Shown: one piece after another, positions 1 through 5,656 of the stretch | Position numbering within the stretch: position 1 is the stretch's first letter | Layout: each line of letters opens with the position of its first letter | Source of the DNA: an uncultured Eubacteriales bacterium | GTDB lineage: Bacteria > Bacillota > Clostridia > Oscillospirales > UBA644 | Direction of reading: 5' to 3' | DNA: 5,656 nucleotides | NCBI GenBank assembly: GCA_934481505.1 | Contig: CAKSPP010000093.1 | Span: 1-5,656, forward strand | The notes under the pieces: model-generated | Databases searched by the model: none | Seen by the model: only the letters and a program-made list of their open reading frames with translations | What the model was told of the DNA's origin: nothing | Program-made: the position numbers and the translations under genes

Positions 1-12
1 GTGTAGGAATAA

Positions 13-39
13 AGCCGATATGACGGCTCTGTTTTTTTT
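13..39 (+). terminator. Weak rho-independent terminator of an upstream gene
   Basis: AGCCG (13-17) pairs with CGGCT (24-28) around a six-base loop. Three bases later an uninterrupted run of eight T follows (32-39). The stem is only 5 bp and is separated from the T tract, so it would be a modest terminator. If real, it ends a plus-strand gene lying left of the window; no coding sequence of that gene can be identified here. Confidence 0.4.
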
Positions 40-50
40 GCGTAGACAGT

Positions 51-80
51 AATTGCACAAAATGAATATTTTGTGCAATT
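51..80. repeat. Perfect 13-bp inverted repeat, dif-like palindrome
   Basis: AATTGCACAAAAT and its exact reverse complement flank the four-base centre GAAT. No T tract follows on either strand, so it is not an ordinary terminator. Read as an 11-6-11 recombinase site, the right arm TTTTGTGCAAT and centre TGAATA resemble the XerD arm (TTATGTTAAAT) and centre (TGTATA) of Escherichia coli dif as I remember it, matching about 20 of 28 positions overall. The palindrome is direct observation; the recombination role is inference. It could instead be an operator for a dimeric repressor or a structured RNA element. Confidence 0.85.
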
Positions 81-473
81 CGGGGAGGTGGTAAAAAAAG
101 AAAGAACGAAGCTGCGTAGGTCTATACATGTTGCATATAGAGATATTCTGTTATATTATTATATATACAGGTAATAAACAATAATTGCTATATAGTTTCC
201 TTGAAGAAATTCTATAATTGAACCTTTACATAATATTTTATATGAATACTTACAATTCTTATTCTGATACAACATTTTATTATCATATCGACTGTACTAT
301 TTTTAGTAGTATATTATATTATTTCAACATTGTTTTGTATTTATTTGTTTTTTTTCGATCGAATAAAAATTATTCAAATGATCGGTTCATCGTTTACAAT
401 AAAAATAAACGCTTAAAACGAGAGGTTAATTTTGCTCAAAAATTATGTTTAGCCGATAGCTGCATTTTTGCGT
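81..473. other. A+T-rich stretch with no supported gene
   Basis: This stretch is visibly much richer in A and T than the genes to its right. No reading frame has both a ribosome binding site and a plausible start. An open frame across 218-475 lacks any Shine-Dalgarno sequence, encodes mostly Tyr, Phe, Asn and Ile, and runs into the tRNA terminator, so it is not called. A stop-to-stop frame (46-174) contains FGEVVKKERTKL, reminiscent of the first helix of XRE-type regulators, but it breaks off without the rest of that domain. A small imperfect hairpin lies at 356-384. The region may be decayed mobile-element or intergenic DNA. Confidence 0.5.
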
Positions 474-502
474 AAAAAAATACGCCTGCGAAAGCAGACG
501 CA
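474..502 (-). terminator. Rho-independent terminator of tRNA-His
   Basis: On the minus strand TGCGTCTGC pairs with GCAGGCGTA (9 bp, including two G-T pairs) around a TTTC loop and is followed directly by seven T. It starts 7 bases past the CCA end of the tRNA, so the tRNA is probably a single-gene transcript. Confidence 0.85.
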
Positions 503-509
503 ATTTTTA

Positions 510-587
<78 letters not shown>

Positions 588-603
588 ATATCTGACGGAG
601 ATA

Positions 604-632
604 ATTATATCATATTCCTATTATTTTTTCAA
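604..632 (-). promoter_or_regulatory. Sigma-A-type promoter of tRNA-His
   Basis: The minus strand shows TTGAAA (627-632), a 17-base spacer, then a consensus TATAAT (604-609) preceded by an extended TG motif. Transcription would begin near 597, leaving about ten leader bases before the mature tRNA. This near-ideal promoter fits a highly expressed stable RNA. Confidence 0.88.
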
Positions 633-758
633 TAGGTTATTTATGAATATTTTGAAAACAAACTAAAATATGTCTTTTTTGTGACTTGAATTTAATATAT
701 AAAACTTCAAAATAATGTTACTTTTATATGTTACTATATGCTGTAATAATTCTATTAT

Positions 759-765
759 GGAAGGA
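759..765 (+). promoter_or_regulatory. Ribosome binding site of lon
   Basis: GGAAGGA lies 7 bases before the ATG at 773. It decides the lon start: the in-frame ATG at 728 has no such sequence and would add 15 hydrophobic residues unlike other Lon proteins. Confidence 0.85.
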
Positions 766-772
766 TATCCAG

Positions 773-3163
773 ATGTTAAATTCATTTTCAGAAAGTTATT
801 CGCAAATAGATAGATTAACGGCATTCTACGGTGACGAAAACGGAAGACTGACTCTCCCCTACCTTGCCGCAGAGTCCTTTGTCCCCTTCCCCCAGATGCG
901 TATACAGTTTACGCCGGCAAACAAATATATGCTCAAATCGGCAGAAACCGCCGTAAACGAAGGCAGATATGTTTTTTATGAATTTTCGGACGAAAAACCC
1001 GAAGATTTTATGGATATAAAGGGAAATTCGGAGTCTGCATGCGGAATTATCGGTATTATCCGCCAGATTTCCGTTTCGGACAAGCACCCCGCAACCGTAA
1101 TTTTCGACTGTTTTTGCAGAGCGGAGAAAAAATCAAATCCTTATCTCAAAGACGGTGCGTTGTTTATTTCCGTTTCGCCCGTTAAAGAGCTTGATATAGC
1201 AAGGGATAATTCAAAAGTTTCAGAAGCTCTTTTTGACAAACTTTTAAGTCTTTATTCGAATTACATTCACAGCAACGGCGATTTTGACGAGAAAATCCTG
1301 AAAAAAGCCGCTGAAATCGACAATATGGGAATGCTTTGCGATTTTATCGCGGAAAATTCGTTCCTGCCTATCGACGATAAACTCGATATTCTCAATGAGC
1401 TTGATATCGAAAAAAGAGCGTCTTTACTTTGCGATATTTTAGAAGCCGAGCTTGAAATGATACGGTATCAGGGCGAGCTTAACGGCAAAATCCAGAAGAA
1501 TGTAATCGCTTCGAAAAAGGAATACTTTATAAGAGAACAGATAAGGGTTCTTAAAGAAGAAATCAACGATACGAGCGAAGAAGCAACGGATTTTTATTCG
1601 GATAAAATTGCCGCGTTAAAAGCTCCCGACGACGTTAAGGAAAAGTTAAAGAGCGAAGCTGAAAAACTTTGGAATTTGCCCGAAGCGTCGCAGGAATTCT
1701 CCGTTATTTCAACATATCTTGATTGCTGCCTTTCTCTTCCGTGGGGCGTTTTCAGCGAAGATTCGTCAGACCTTAAAACGGCTGCGGAAATCCTTGACAA
1801 AGACCATTACGGACTTGAAAAAGTAAAAGACAGAATTATAGAATTTCTTGCCGTCAAAAAGCTTACGGGTAAGGCAAACGCACAGATTCTCTGCCTTATA
1901 GGCCCTCCGGGTACAGGTAAGACTTCCGTTGCACAGTCAATAGCTAAAACCTGCGGCAGAAAATTTGAGAGGATTGCTCTCGGCGGAGTTCGCGACGAAA
2001 ACGAAATTCGCGGACACAGAAGAACCTATCTTGCGTCTATGCCGGGCAGAATTATGGACGCCGTAATTCACGCAAAAGTCGCAAATCCCGTAATTTTACT
2101 TGACGAAGTCGACAAACTCGGTGCCGATTATAAGGGAGACCCGTCGGCGGCTCTTCTCGAAGTTCTCGACCCCGAACAGAACAAGAATTTCAAAGACCAC
2201 TACATAGATCTTCCGTTCGATTTAAGCAATGTTATATTTATTGCAACGGCAAACGACGCCGATAATATTCCCCTGCCGCTTTATGACAGAATGGAAATTC
2301 TTGAACTGTCGTCTTATACCGATACCGAAAAATTCAATATTGCAAAAGAACATCTTATTCCGAAGCAGATTGAAAAACACGGTCTTTCGGCTGAATTTGT
2401 CGATATTCAGGACGACGCTATCAAAGAAATTATAAAATATTACACAAAAGAAGCCGGCGTTCGTAATCTTGAAAAGAAAATCGCCGCAATTCTGCGTAAA
2501 ATAGCAAGAAAATTCGTAACCGAAGATAAAACCGAAAAAGTTACCGTAACAGCAGAAAATCTCTCCGAATTTTTGGGAGCACCGAAATACAGAGACGAAA
2601 TGAACGATCTTTCGGACAAAGTCGGCGTTGTAAACGGGCTTGCATATACGTCTGTCGGCGGCGAGCTTCTGCCCATTGAAGTTTCCGCTCTTAAAGGCAC
2701 AGGAAAAACGGAGCTTACAGGTTCGCTCGGTGATGTTATGAAAGAATCGATAAAAACCGCAATAAGTTTTGTCCGTTCGGTTGCCGAAGAATTCAATATC
2801 GATCCCGATTTCTATAAAAACAAGGATATTCATTTCCATTTTCCCGAGGGAGCCGTTCCGAAGGACGGGCCTTCCGCCGGTATCGGAATCGCAACCGCTC
2901 TCGTAAGCGAGCTTTCGGGACGAAAAGTTGACGGAAAGGTCGCAATGACCGGCGAAATCACGCTACGCGGCAATGTTCTGCCTATCGGCGGACTTAAAGA
3001 AAAGACGATGGCTGCCTATAAATCAGGTATTGAAAAGGTTATAGTCCCGCAACTCAATCTGCCCGATCTTGACGAAATCGACGGCGAAGTGAAAAAATCT
3101 CTTAAATTTATTCCTGCCGAAACTATGAAAGACGTTCTTGCCGTTGCGTTAAAGGAGTTATAA
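773..3163 (+). CDS. lon: ATP-dependent protease LonA
   Basis: Cytoplasmic AAA+ serine protease (family S16) that unfolds and degrades misfolded and regulatory proteins as a hexamer. The product is 796 residues, the normal size for LonA. An N-terminal substrate-binding domain (about 25-200) is rather divergent but keeps the LP...VPFPQM pattern. A helical linker contains YFIREQ (from 251) and LPWG (near 324). The ATPase has Walker A GPPGTGKT (377-384), Walker B VILLDEVD (440-447) and sensor-1 ATAN (491-494). The C-terminal protease domain (about 595-796) has the catalytic dyad Ser701 in PKDGPSAG and Lys744 in GGLKEK; their 43-residue spacing equals Ser679/Lys722 of the E. coli enzyme. All key residues are present, so it should be active. 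It is the first gene of an operon with engB. No CtsR-like or CIRCE heat-shock operator is visible upstream, and no promoter is clear. Confidence 0.98.
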   Translation: MLNSFSESYSQIDRLTAFYGDENGRLTLPYLAAESFVPFPQMRIQFTPANKYMLKSAETAVNEGRYVFYEFSDEKPEDFMDIKGNSESACGIIGIIRQISVSDKHPATVIFDCFCRAEKKSNPYLKDGALFISVSPVKELDIARDNSKVSEALFDKLLSLYSNYIHSNGDFDEKILKKAAEIDNMGMLCDFIAENSFLPIDDKLDILNELDIEKRASLLCDILEAELEMIRYQGELNGKIQKNVIASKKEYFIREQIRVLKEEINDTSEEATDFYSDKIAALKAPDDVKEKLKSEAEKLWNLPEASQEFSVISTYLDCCLSLPWGVFSEDSSDLKTAAEILDKDHYGLEKVKDRIIEFLAVKKLTGKANAQILCLIGPPGTGKTSVAQSIAKTCGRKFERIALGGVRDENEIRGHRRTYLASMPGRIMDAVIHAKVANPVILLDEVDKLGADYKGDPSAALLEVLDPEQNKNFKDHYIDLPFDLSNVIFIATANDADNIPLPLYDRMEILELSSYTDTEKFNIAKEHLIPKQIEKHGLSAEFVDIQDDAIKEIIKYYTKEAGVRNLEKKIAAILRKIARKFVTEDKTEKVTVTAENLSEFLGAPKYRDEMNDLSDKVGVVNGLAYTSVGGELLPIEVSALKGTGKTELTGSLGDVMKESIKTAISFVRSVAEEFNIDPDFYKNKDIHFHFPEGAVPKDGPSAGIGIATALVSELSGRKVDGKVAMTGEITLRGNVLPIGGLKEKTMAAYKSGIEKVIVPQLNLPDLDEIDGEVKKSLKFIPAETMKDVLAVALKEL

Positions 3164-3164
3164 T

Positions 3165-3764
3165 ATGAATTTTCATAATGTAGAGTTCAAAACAAGCTGG
3201 TTCAATGACCGTGAACTTACACTTGCAATGAAACCCGAAATCCTTTTTGTCGGAAAATCAAATGTCGGCAAGTCTTCGATGATAAACAAGGTGCTTAACA
3301 GAAAAGCTCTTGCAAGAACAAGTGCAAAACCCGGAAAAACAATTTCGATTAACTTCTTTGAAATTGACAGAACCGCATATCTTGTTGATTTACCCGGTTA
3401 CGGCTTTGCTCAACGCTCGAAAGCCGAAAGAAAGAACTGGGGCAGCCTTATCGAAGATTATTTTGATCTTGACCGCGATATAAGAATGGTCTTTTTGCTT
3501 GTCGATATGAGGCATGATCCGTCGGAAAACGATATGATAATGTACGATTATCTGATGTCGAAAAACTATCTCTTCTGCGTGGTTGCGACAAAAGCCGATA
3601 AACTTTCGCCGACAGCCGTTAAAAATCAGACAGAAAAGTTTTCCGAGATTTTCGGCGTTGAAGTAATCCCCTTCTCTTCCGAAAAAGGAACGGGCGTTGA
3701 TACGGTAAAACAGATAATCGAAGATTCCGTCGAAGATCTCCCGAGAGATAATGATGATGTATAA
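3165..3764 (+). CDS. engB: Ribosome biogenesis GTPase EngB/YsxC (YihA)
   Basis: Small GTP-binding protein of the TrmE-Era-EngA-EngB-Septin-like class, essential in Bacillus for assembling the large ribosomal subunit. The 199-residue length is normal. GTPase motifs are in order: G1 GKSNVGKS (30-37), G2 Thr59 within the family signature KPGKT-x3-NF, G3 DLPG (75-78) followed by YGF, G4 TKAD (142-145) and G5 around SSEKG (171-175). The start lies one base after the lon stop, and its ribosome binding site AAAGGAG (3151-3157) sits inside the last lon codons, so the two are co-transcribed and probably translationally coupled. The lon-engB order is also found in Bacillus. The acidic tail EDLPRDNDDV is typical of poorly conserved C termini. 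A strong terminator follows at once. Confidence 0.97.
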   Translation: MNFHNVEFKTSWFNDRELTLAMKPEILFVGKSNVGKSSMINKVLNRKALARTSAKPGKTISINFFEIDRTAYLVDLPGYGFAQRSKAERKNWGSLIEDYFDLDRDIRMVFLLVDMRHDPSENDMIMYDYLMSKNYLFCVVATKADKLSPTAVKNQTEKFSEIFGVEVIPFSSEKGTGVDTVKQIIEDSVEDLPRDNDDV

Positions 3765-3766
3765 AG

Positions 3767-3799
3767 AAAAAATCCTGAAGTTTTGCTTCAGGATTTTTT
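3767..3799. terminator. Bidirectional rho-independent terminator
   Basis: A perfect 14-bp stem, AAAAAATCCTGAAG with its complement, closes a five-base loop TTTTG. Its A6 and T6 ends supply a T tract on either strand. It terminates engB from the left and birA-bioY from the right. The bioY stop codon (3788-3790) lies inside the hairpin, and its last codons (Lys-Lys-Ser) are formed by the stem. Confidence 0.93.
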
Positions 3800-4315
3800 G
3801 ATTTTAGCGGTTGCTTTTGTCATAAGAATTGCTACCCATTTTGCAACGCCTATCGAAATTATGTCTTTAATCAGATACGGTGCCGAAACGAGCAAAAACG
3901 CGGGAATAAACTCCATATTAGCAAGCAGCATATACTGAATGGTTCCGCATAAATGACAAAGAGCAAGTCCGATAACCGAAAAGATTATGTTCAGCCATAA
4001 TTTATCTCTTTTAAGACCGCAGAAAACGGCAAGCAGAATAAATCCGAAAATAAAGCCTCCGGTTAATCCCGTAAGAACTGAAAGTCCGCCCTTAAAACCC
4101 GAAAAAACGGGAAGCCCGACAGCTCCGAGAACAATAAACGCAGCAACGCTTACCGCGGAAAAACCGCTGCCGAGGAAAAATCCGGCAAGTGCGATAACAA
4201 AAGTCTGTAAGGTTATAGGTACACCCGACGGCAAAGGTATCGATATCTGGGAAAGAACCGCTATAAGTGCGGTCATAACGCCGCAGGAAACGAGATTGTA
4301 AGTTTTAGTTTTCAT
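3788..4315 (-). CDS. bioY: Biotin ECF transporter substrate-binding protein BioY
   Basis: Integral membrane S component that binds biotin and delivers it with the shared energizing module (EcfT plus two ATPases), which is not in this window. The 175-residue protein is highly hydrophobic with about six membrane segments. It carries the family signature: ISIPLPSGVPITLQTF (24-39), AGFFLG (44-49), the LGAVGLPVFSG block (63-73), GLTGGFIFGF (83-92) and a late P-x-LIKD segment (146-151). The start overlaps the end of birA by 11 bases. Its ribosome binding site AAAGGAAG (4325-4332) lies inside birA, nine bases before the ATG, indicating one operon and coupled translation. The C terminus is a short basic tail encoded within the terminator. 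Presumably repressed together with birA when biotin is plentiful. Confidence 0.95.
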   Translation of the reverse strand: MKTKTYNLVSCGVMTALIAVLSQISIPLPSGVPITLQTFVIALAGFFLGSGFSAVSVAAFIVLGAVGLPVFSGFKGGLSVLTGLTGGFIFGFILLAVFCGLKRDKLWLNIIFSVIGLALCHLCGTIQYMLLANMEFIPAFLLVSAPYLIKDIISIGVAKWVAILMTKATAKIKKS

Positions 4316-5270
4316 TGTTTTTATCTTCCTTTACGCTTATTTCACCTGCGGAGATTGTTTTTATTTCTCCGCTGTCAAGACGAAGCACAAGCTCCGCTCT
4401 GTCTGTTATATCTTCGACAACACCGCCGCCCAAAGCCGAAATTACTCTTTTCCCGATAAGGAAAGAACGCTCTTTATATTCTTTCATAAAACCGACGCCG
4501 TTTTCATATACGGCAAAGAATTCGTTTATTACGGCAGCCGCAAATTCGTTCCGTGTTTCGGGTGACGGAGCTTTTTCAAAAATACTGCCGGCAATATTCT
4601 TTAATTCCCCGGGAAATATTTTCTCGGAGGTGAAGAGGTTGACGCCTATTCCGACAACGGCATATTCAAGTCCGCCGCTTTCAAAATCTGTCGCTCCCTC
4701 CGTTAAAATTCCGCAAACCTTCTTTGAATTGATAAAAACGTCGTTTACCCATTTGATTTTCGGCTTTTTATCGGGAGAAATCTTCTCTATCGCACGACAT
4801 ACGGCGACTGCCGCTGCGGCTGTAATCAGATAAGATTCGGTAGCTTTGAACTTCGGATAAAGAAGCATACTCATATACATTCCGGTTTCTTCCGGAGAGA
4901 AAAAACTCTTCCCGAGTCTTCCCCGCCCTTCCGTTTGCCGGTTTGCTATCAGTATTTTTTCTTTTTTATCGGAAGATGTTGCCGCTTCTCCTTTTAATAT
5001 CGTGTTTGTGGAAGTTACGGTGCCTTCACATTCGACCTCAATATCTTTATTCAGCCTGCTTTTTATTATCGCCGCAGAAAAATTGTTGCCCGAATTTTTG
5101 AGAAGATAGCCTTTGTTCGGCACGGAAACAATGTCATATCCCTCATTTTTCAGCTCTTTGATTTTCTTCCAGACGCAGTTTCGGGTAACCCCTGTTTCTT
5201 TTGCTATTTTTTCGCCCGAAACATATCCGTTTTCCGATAAAAGCAGATTTATCAGCTTTTCGTTTGTCAT
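4305..5270 (-). CDS. birA: Bifunctional biotin-[acetyl-CoA-carboxylase] ligase / biotin repressor BirA
   Basis: Cytoplasmic enzyme that makes biotinyl-5'-AMP and transfers biotin to carboxylase carrier proteins; the biotinyl-AMP-bound dimer also represses transcription. The 321 residues match the three-domain (class II) form. An N-terminal winged helix-turn-helix (about 1-60) has recognition region SGEKIAKETGVTRNCVWKKI and wing motif NKGYLL. The catalytic domain has STN (87-89), the biotin-binding loop GRGRLGKSFFSP (115-126), KWVND (173-177), Lys184 in KVCGIL (equivalent to E. coli Lys183) and VGIGVNL. The C-terminal SH3-like domain has GKRV and SAGEIS. KWVND in place of KWPND is, as I recall, common in Firmicutes. 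The start is set by GGAGG (5276-5280) five bases before the ATG. It leads an operon with bioY, and an inverted repeat upstream (5283-5314) fits autoregulation. Confidence 0.96.
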   Translation of the reverse strand: MTNEKLINLLLSENGYVSGEKIAKETGVTRNCVWKKIKELKNEGYDIVSVPNKGYLLKNSGNNFSAAIIKSRLNKDIEVECEGTVTSTNTILKGEAATSSDKKEKILIANRQTEGRGRLGKSFFSPEETGMYMSMLLYPKFKATESYLITAAAAVAVCRAIEKISPDKKPKIKWVNDVFINSKKVCGILTEGATDFESGGLEYAVVGIGVNLFTSEKIFPGELKNIAGSIFEKAPSPETRNEFAAAVINEFFAVYENGVGFMKEYKERSFLIGKRVISALGGGVVEDITDRAELVLRLDSGEIKTISAGEISVKEDKNNEN

Positions 5271-5282
5271 CTCGGCCTCCGA

Positions 5283-5314
5283 TTGTCACCTTTTGTTTTA
5301 TTCATTGGTGACAA
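5283..5314. promoter_or_regulatory. Probable BirA operator
   Basis: TTGTCACC (5283-5290) and its exact reverse complement GGTGACAA (5307-5314) are separated by 16 bases. Known BirA sites have the same layout, TTGT-x-A-x-C half-sites (such as TTGTAAACC or TTGTTAAC) about 14-16 bases apart. The repeat ends 12 bases before the birA start codon and covers the start point expected from the -10 at 5319-5324, so binding would block birA-bioY transcription. The repeat is seen directly; assigning it to BirA rests on architecture and adjacency. Confidence 0.8.
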
Positions 5315-5318
5315 ATAC

Positions 5319-5324
5319 AGTATA
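5319..5324 (-). promoter_or_regulatory. Possible -10 element of the birA-bioY promoter
   Basis: TATACT on the minus strand (5 of 6 to consensus) would start transcription near 5312, inside the BirA operator. No good -35 lies 16-18 bases upstream, where the sequence reads approximately ACCGTA. The assignment relies mainly on its position next to the operator. Confidence 0.4.
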
Positions 5325-5412
5325 AATTAAACATATTACCTTACGGTGTTATATTTTTGACATAATTGTTACAAAATAAAATTTACATTAAATCGACTTT
5401 TTGCCCGAAATA

Positions 5413-5441
5413 TTGACTTTATATGCTGTTTTTGGTATCAT
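5413..5441 (+). promoter_or_regulatory. Sigma-A-type promoter of the right-edge gene
   Basis: TTGACT (5413-5418), a 17-base spacer and TATCAT (5436-5441) with an extended TG motif just before it. Transcription would start near 5448 and give a leader of about 37 bases before the TTG start at 5485. Confidence 0.75.
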
Positions 5442-5470
5442 ATATTTGATATATCCTACAAAGCCAAAGG

Positions 5471-5480
5471 AAGGCGGTGA
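5471..5480 (+). promoter_or_regulatory. Ribosome binding site of the right-edge gene
   Basis: AAGGCGGTGA matches the anti-Shine-Dalgarno complement AAGGAGGTGA at nine of ten bases. Its core lies 7 bases before TTG at 5485, which singles out this rare start codon; the nearby GTG at 5477 meets a stop after three codons. Confidence 0.75.
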
Positions 5481-5484
5481 CGGC

Positions 5485-5656
5485 TTGAAACAGGAATTAA
5501 GGACTGCGGAAACACGGAATAAACCGGTTGCAAAAAATGCCGAGTCCGAAAAAAGAAAAATCAAAAAAATGCTCGGACAGAAATGTCGGGAAATATTGAC
5601 GGTTGCCGGAAATTCGGCAAAAAGCAATTATGCCGATTATATTGTTGTCTGCGATA
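5485..5656 (+). CDS. Unidentified protein, N-terminal part (runs off the window)
   Basis: I do not recognise the product. Only the first 57 residues are present and the frame is open to the window edge. The start is TTG, supported by a near-perfect ribosome binding site and a good promoter upstream. Residues 2-36 are hydrophilic and strongly charged, with many Lys, Arg and Glu, including ESEKRKIKKM (20-29), and probably helical or disordered. From about residue 37 the sequence becomes more mixed (REILTVAGNSAKSNYADYIVVCD), possibly the start of a folded domain. No signal peptide or membrane segment is visible. Composition resembles the neighbouring genes. It is divergent from birA, separated by about 200 bases holding both promoters. 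The existence of the gene is likely; its function is unknown. Confidence 0.65.
   Translation, partial: MKQELRTAETRNKPVAKNAESEKRKIKKMLGQKCREILTVAGNSAKSNYADYIVVCD

Noticed and set aside
218..475. 85-codon open frame with a possible short membrane segment
   Set aside because: No ribosome binding site before the TTG at 218 or the ATG at 242, extreme Tyr/Phe/Asn/Ile composition explained by A+T richness, and its end lies in the tRNA-His terminator.
686..710. TTGAA...TTCAA short inverted repeat before lon
   Set aside because: Only 5 bp with a 15-base gap in A+T-rich DNA, easily chance, and unlike known CtsR or HrcA sites.
686..716. TTGAAT and AATAAT as a lon promoter
   Set aside because: The spacer is 19 bases and the -10 lacks its first T; other hexamer pairs in 640-755 fit no better, so no lon promoter is called.
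728..772. Upstream in-frame ATG giving Lon a hydrophobic 15-residue extension
   Set aside because: No ribosome binding site before 728, while GGAAGGA is correctly placed before the ATG at 773; LonA proteins are normally soluble.
2222..2839. Long minus-strand open frame opposite lon
   Set aside because: It lies inside the conserved lon coding sequence, lacks start signals, and its Phe/Cys-rich translation looks like antisense of a coding frame.
4315..4833. Plus-strand open frame opposite birA
   Set aside because: Fully overlaps BirA, whose motifs are intact; Ser/Pro/Thr-rich translation is typical of an antisense shadow.
5357..5362. Consensus TTGACA as a -35 for the right-edge gene
   Set aside because: No acceptable -10 at 16-18 bases; the promoter at 5413-5441 is complete and better placed.
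5355..5374. TTTTGAC-N6-GTTACAA as a second operator
   Set aside because: Arms match at only five of seven positions and the spacing differs from the BirA-like repeat.
5388..5627. Minus-strand open frame at the right edge
   Set aside because: It covers the promoter and start of the plus-strand gene, has no ribosome binding site and no recognisable domain.

Overview
The window looks like chromosomal DNA of a low-to-moderate GC Gram-positive bacterium of the Clostridia, possibly an Oscillospiraceae-type gut anaerobe. The reasons are strong AGGAGG-type ribosome binding sites, sigma-A-like promoters, short hairpin-plus-T-tract terminators, the lon-engB gene pair that is also adjacent in Bacillus, and a BioY/BirA biotin-uptake pair. 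The genus is an inference, not something read from a marker gene.

Layout: positions 1-473 are very A+T-rich and hold no convincing gene. They contain a weak terminator at the left edge (13-39), a perfect 30-base palindrome (51-80) that resembles a XerCD/dif-type recombination site, and possible decayed coding sequence. Next comes a histidine tRNA on the minus strand (510-587), with a near-consensus promoter and its own terminator. Divergent from it is a lon-engB operon on the plus strand (773-3764), coding for the ATP-dependent protease LonA and the ribosome-assembly GTPase EngB/YsxC, translationally coupled with one base between them.

A perfect 14-bp hairpin (3767-3799) ends this operon. 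It also serves as terminator for the convergent minus-strand operon birA-bioY (5270 down to 3788). This operon encodes a two-domain BirA (repressor plus biotin-protein ligase) and the biotin-binding S component BioY of an ECF transporter. A perfect inverted repeat, TTGTCACC-N16-GGTGACAA (5283-5314), lies just upstream of birA and fits a BirA operator. The pair therefore looks like a self-contained feedback circuit: BirA ligates biotin to carboxylases and, when biotin is sufficient, represses its own operon and uptake. No biotin synthesis gene is present here.

At the right edge a divergent plus-strand gene begins at a TTG codon (5485). It has a clear promoter and an almost perfect ribosome binding site, runs off the window, and I do not recognise its product. 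Most of the window is ordinary housekeeping DNA. The points deserving a second look are the dif-like palindrome, the variant BirA operator and the unidentified gene at the right edge.
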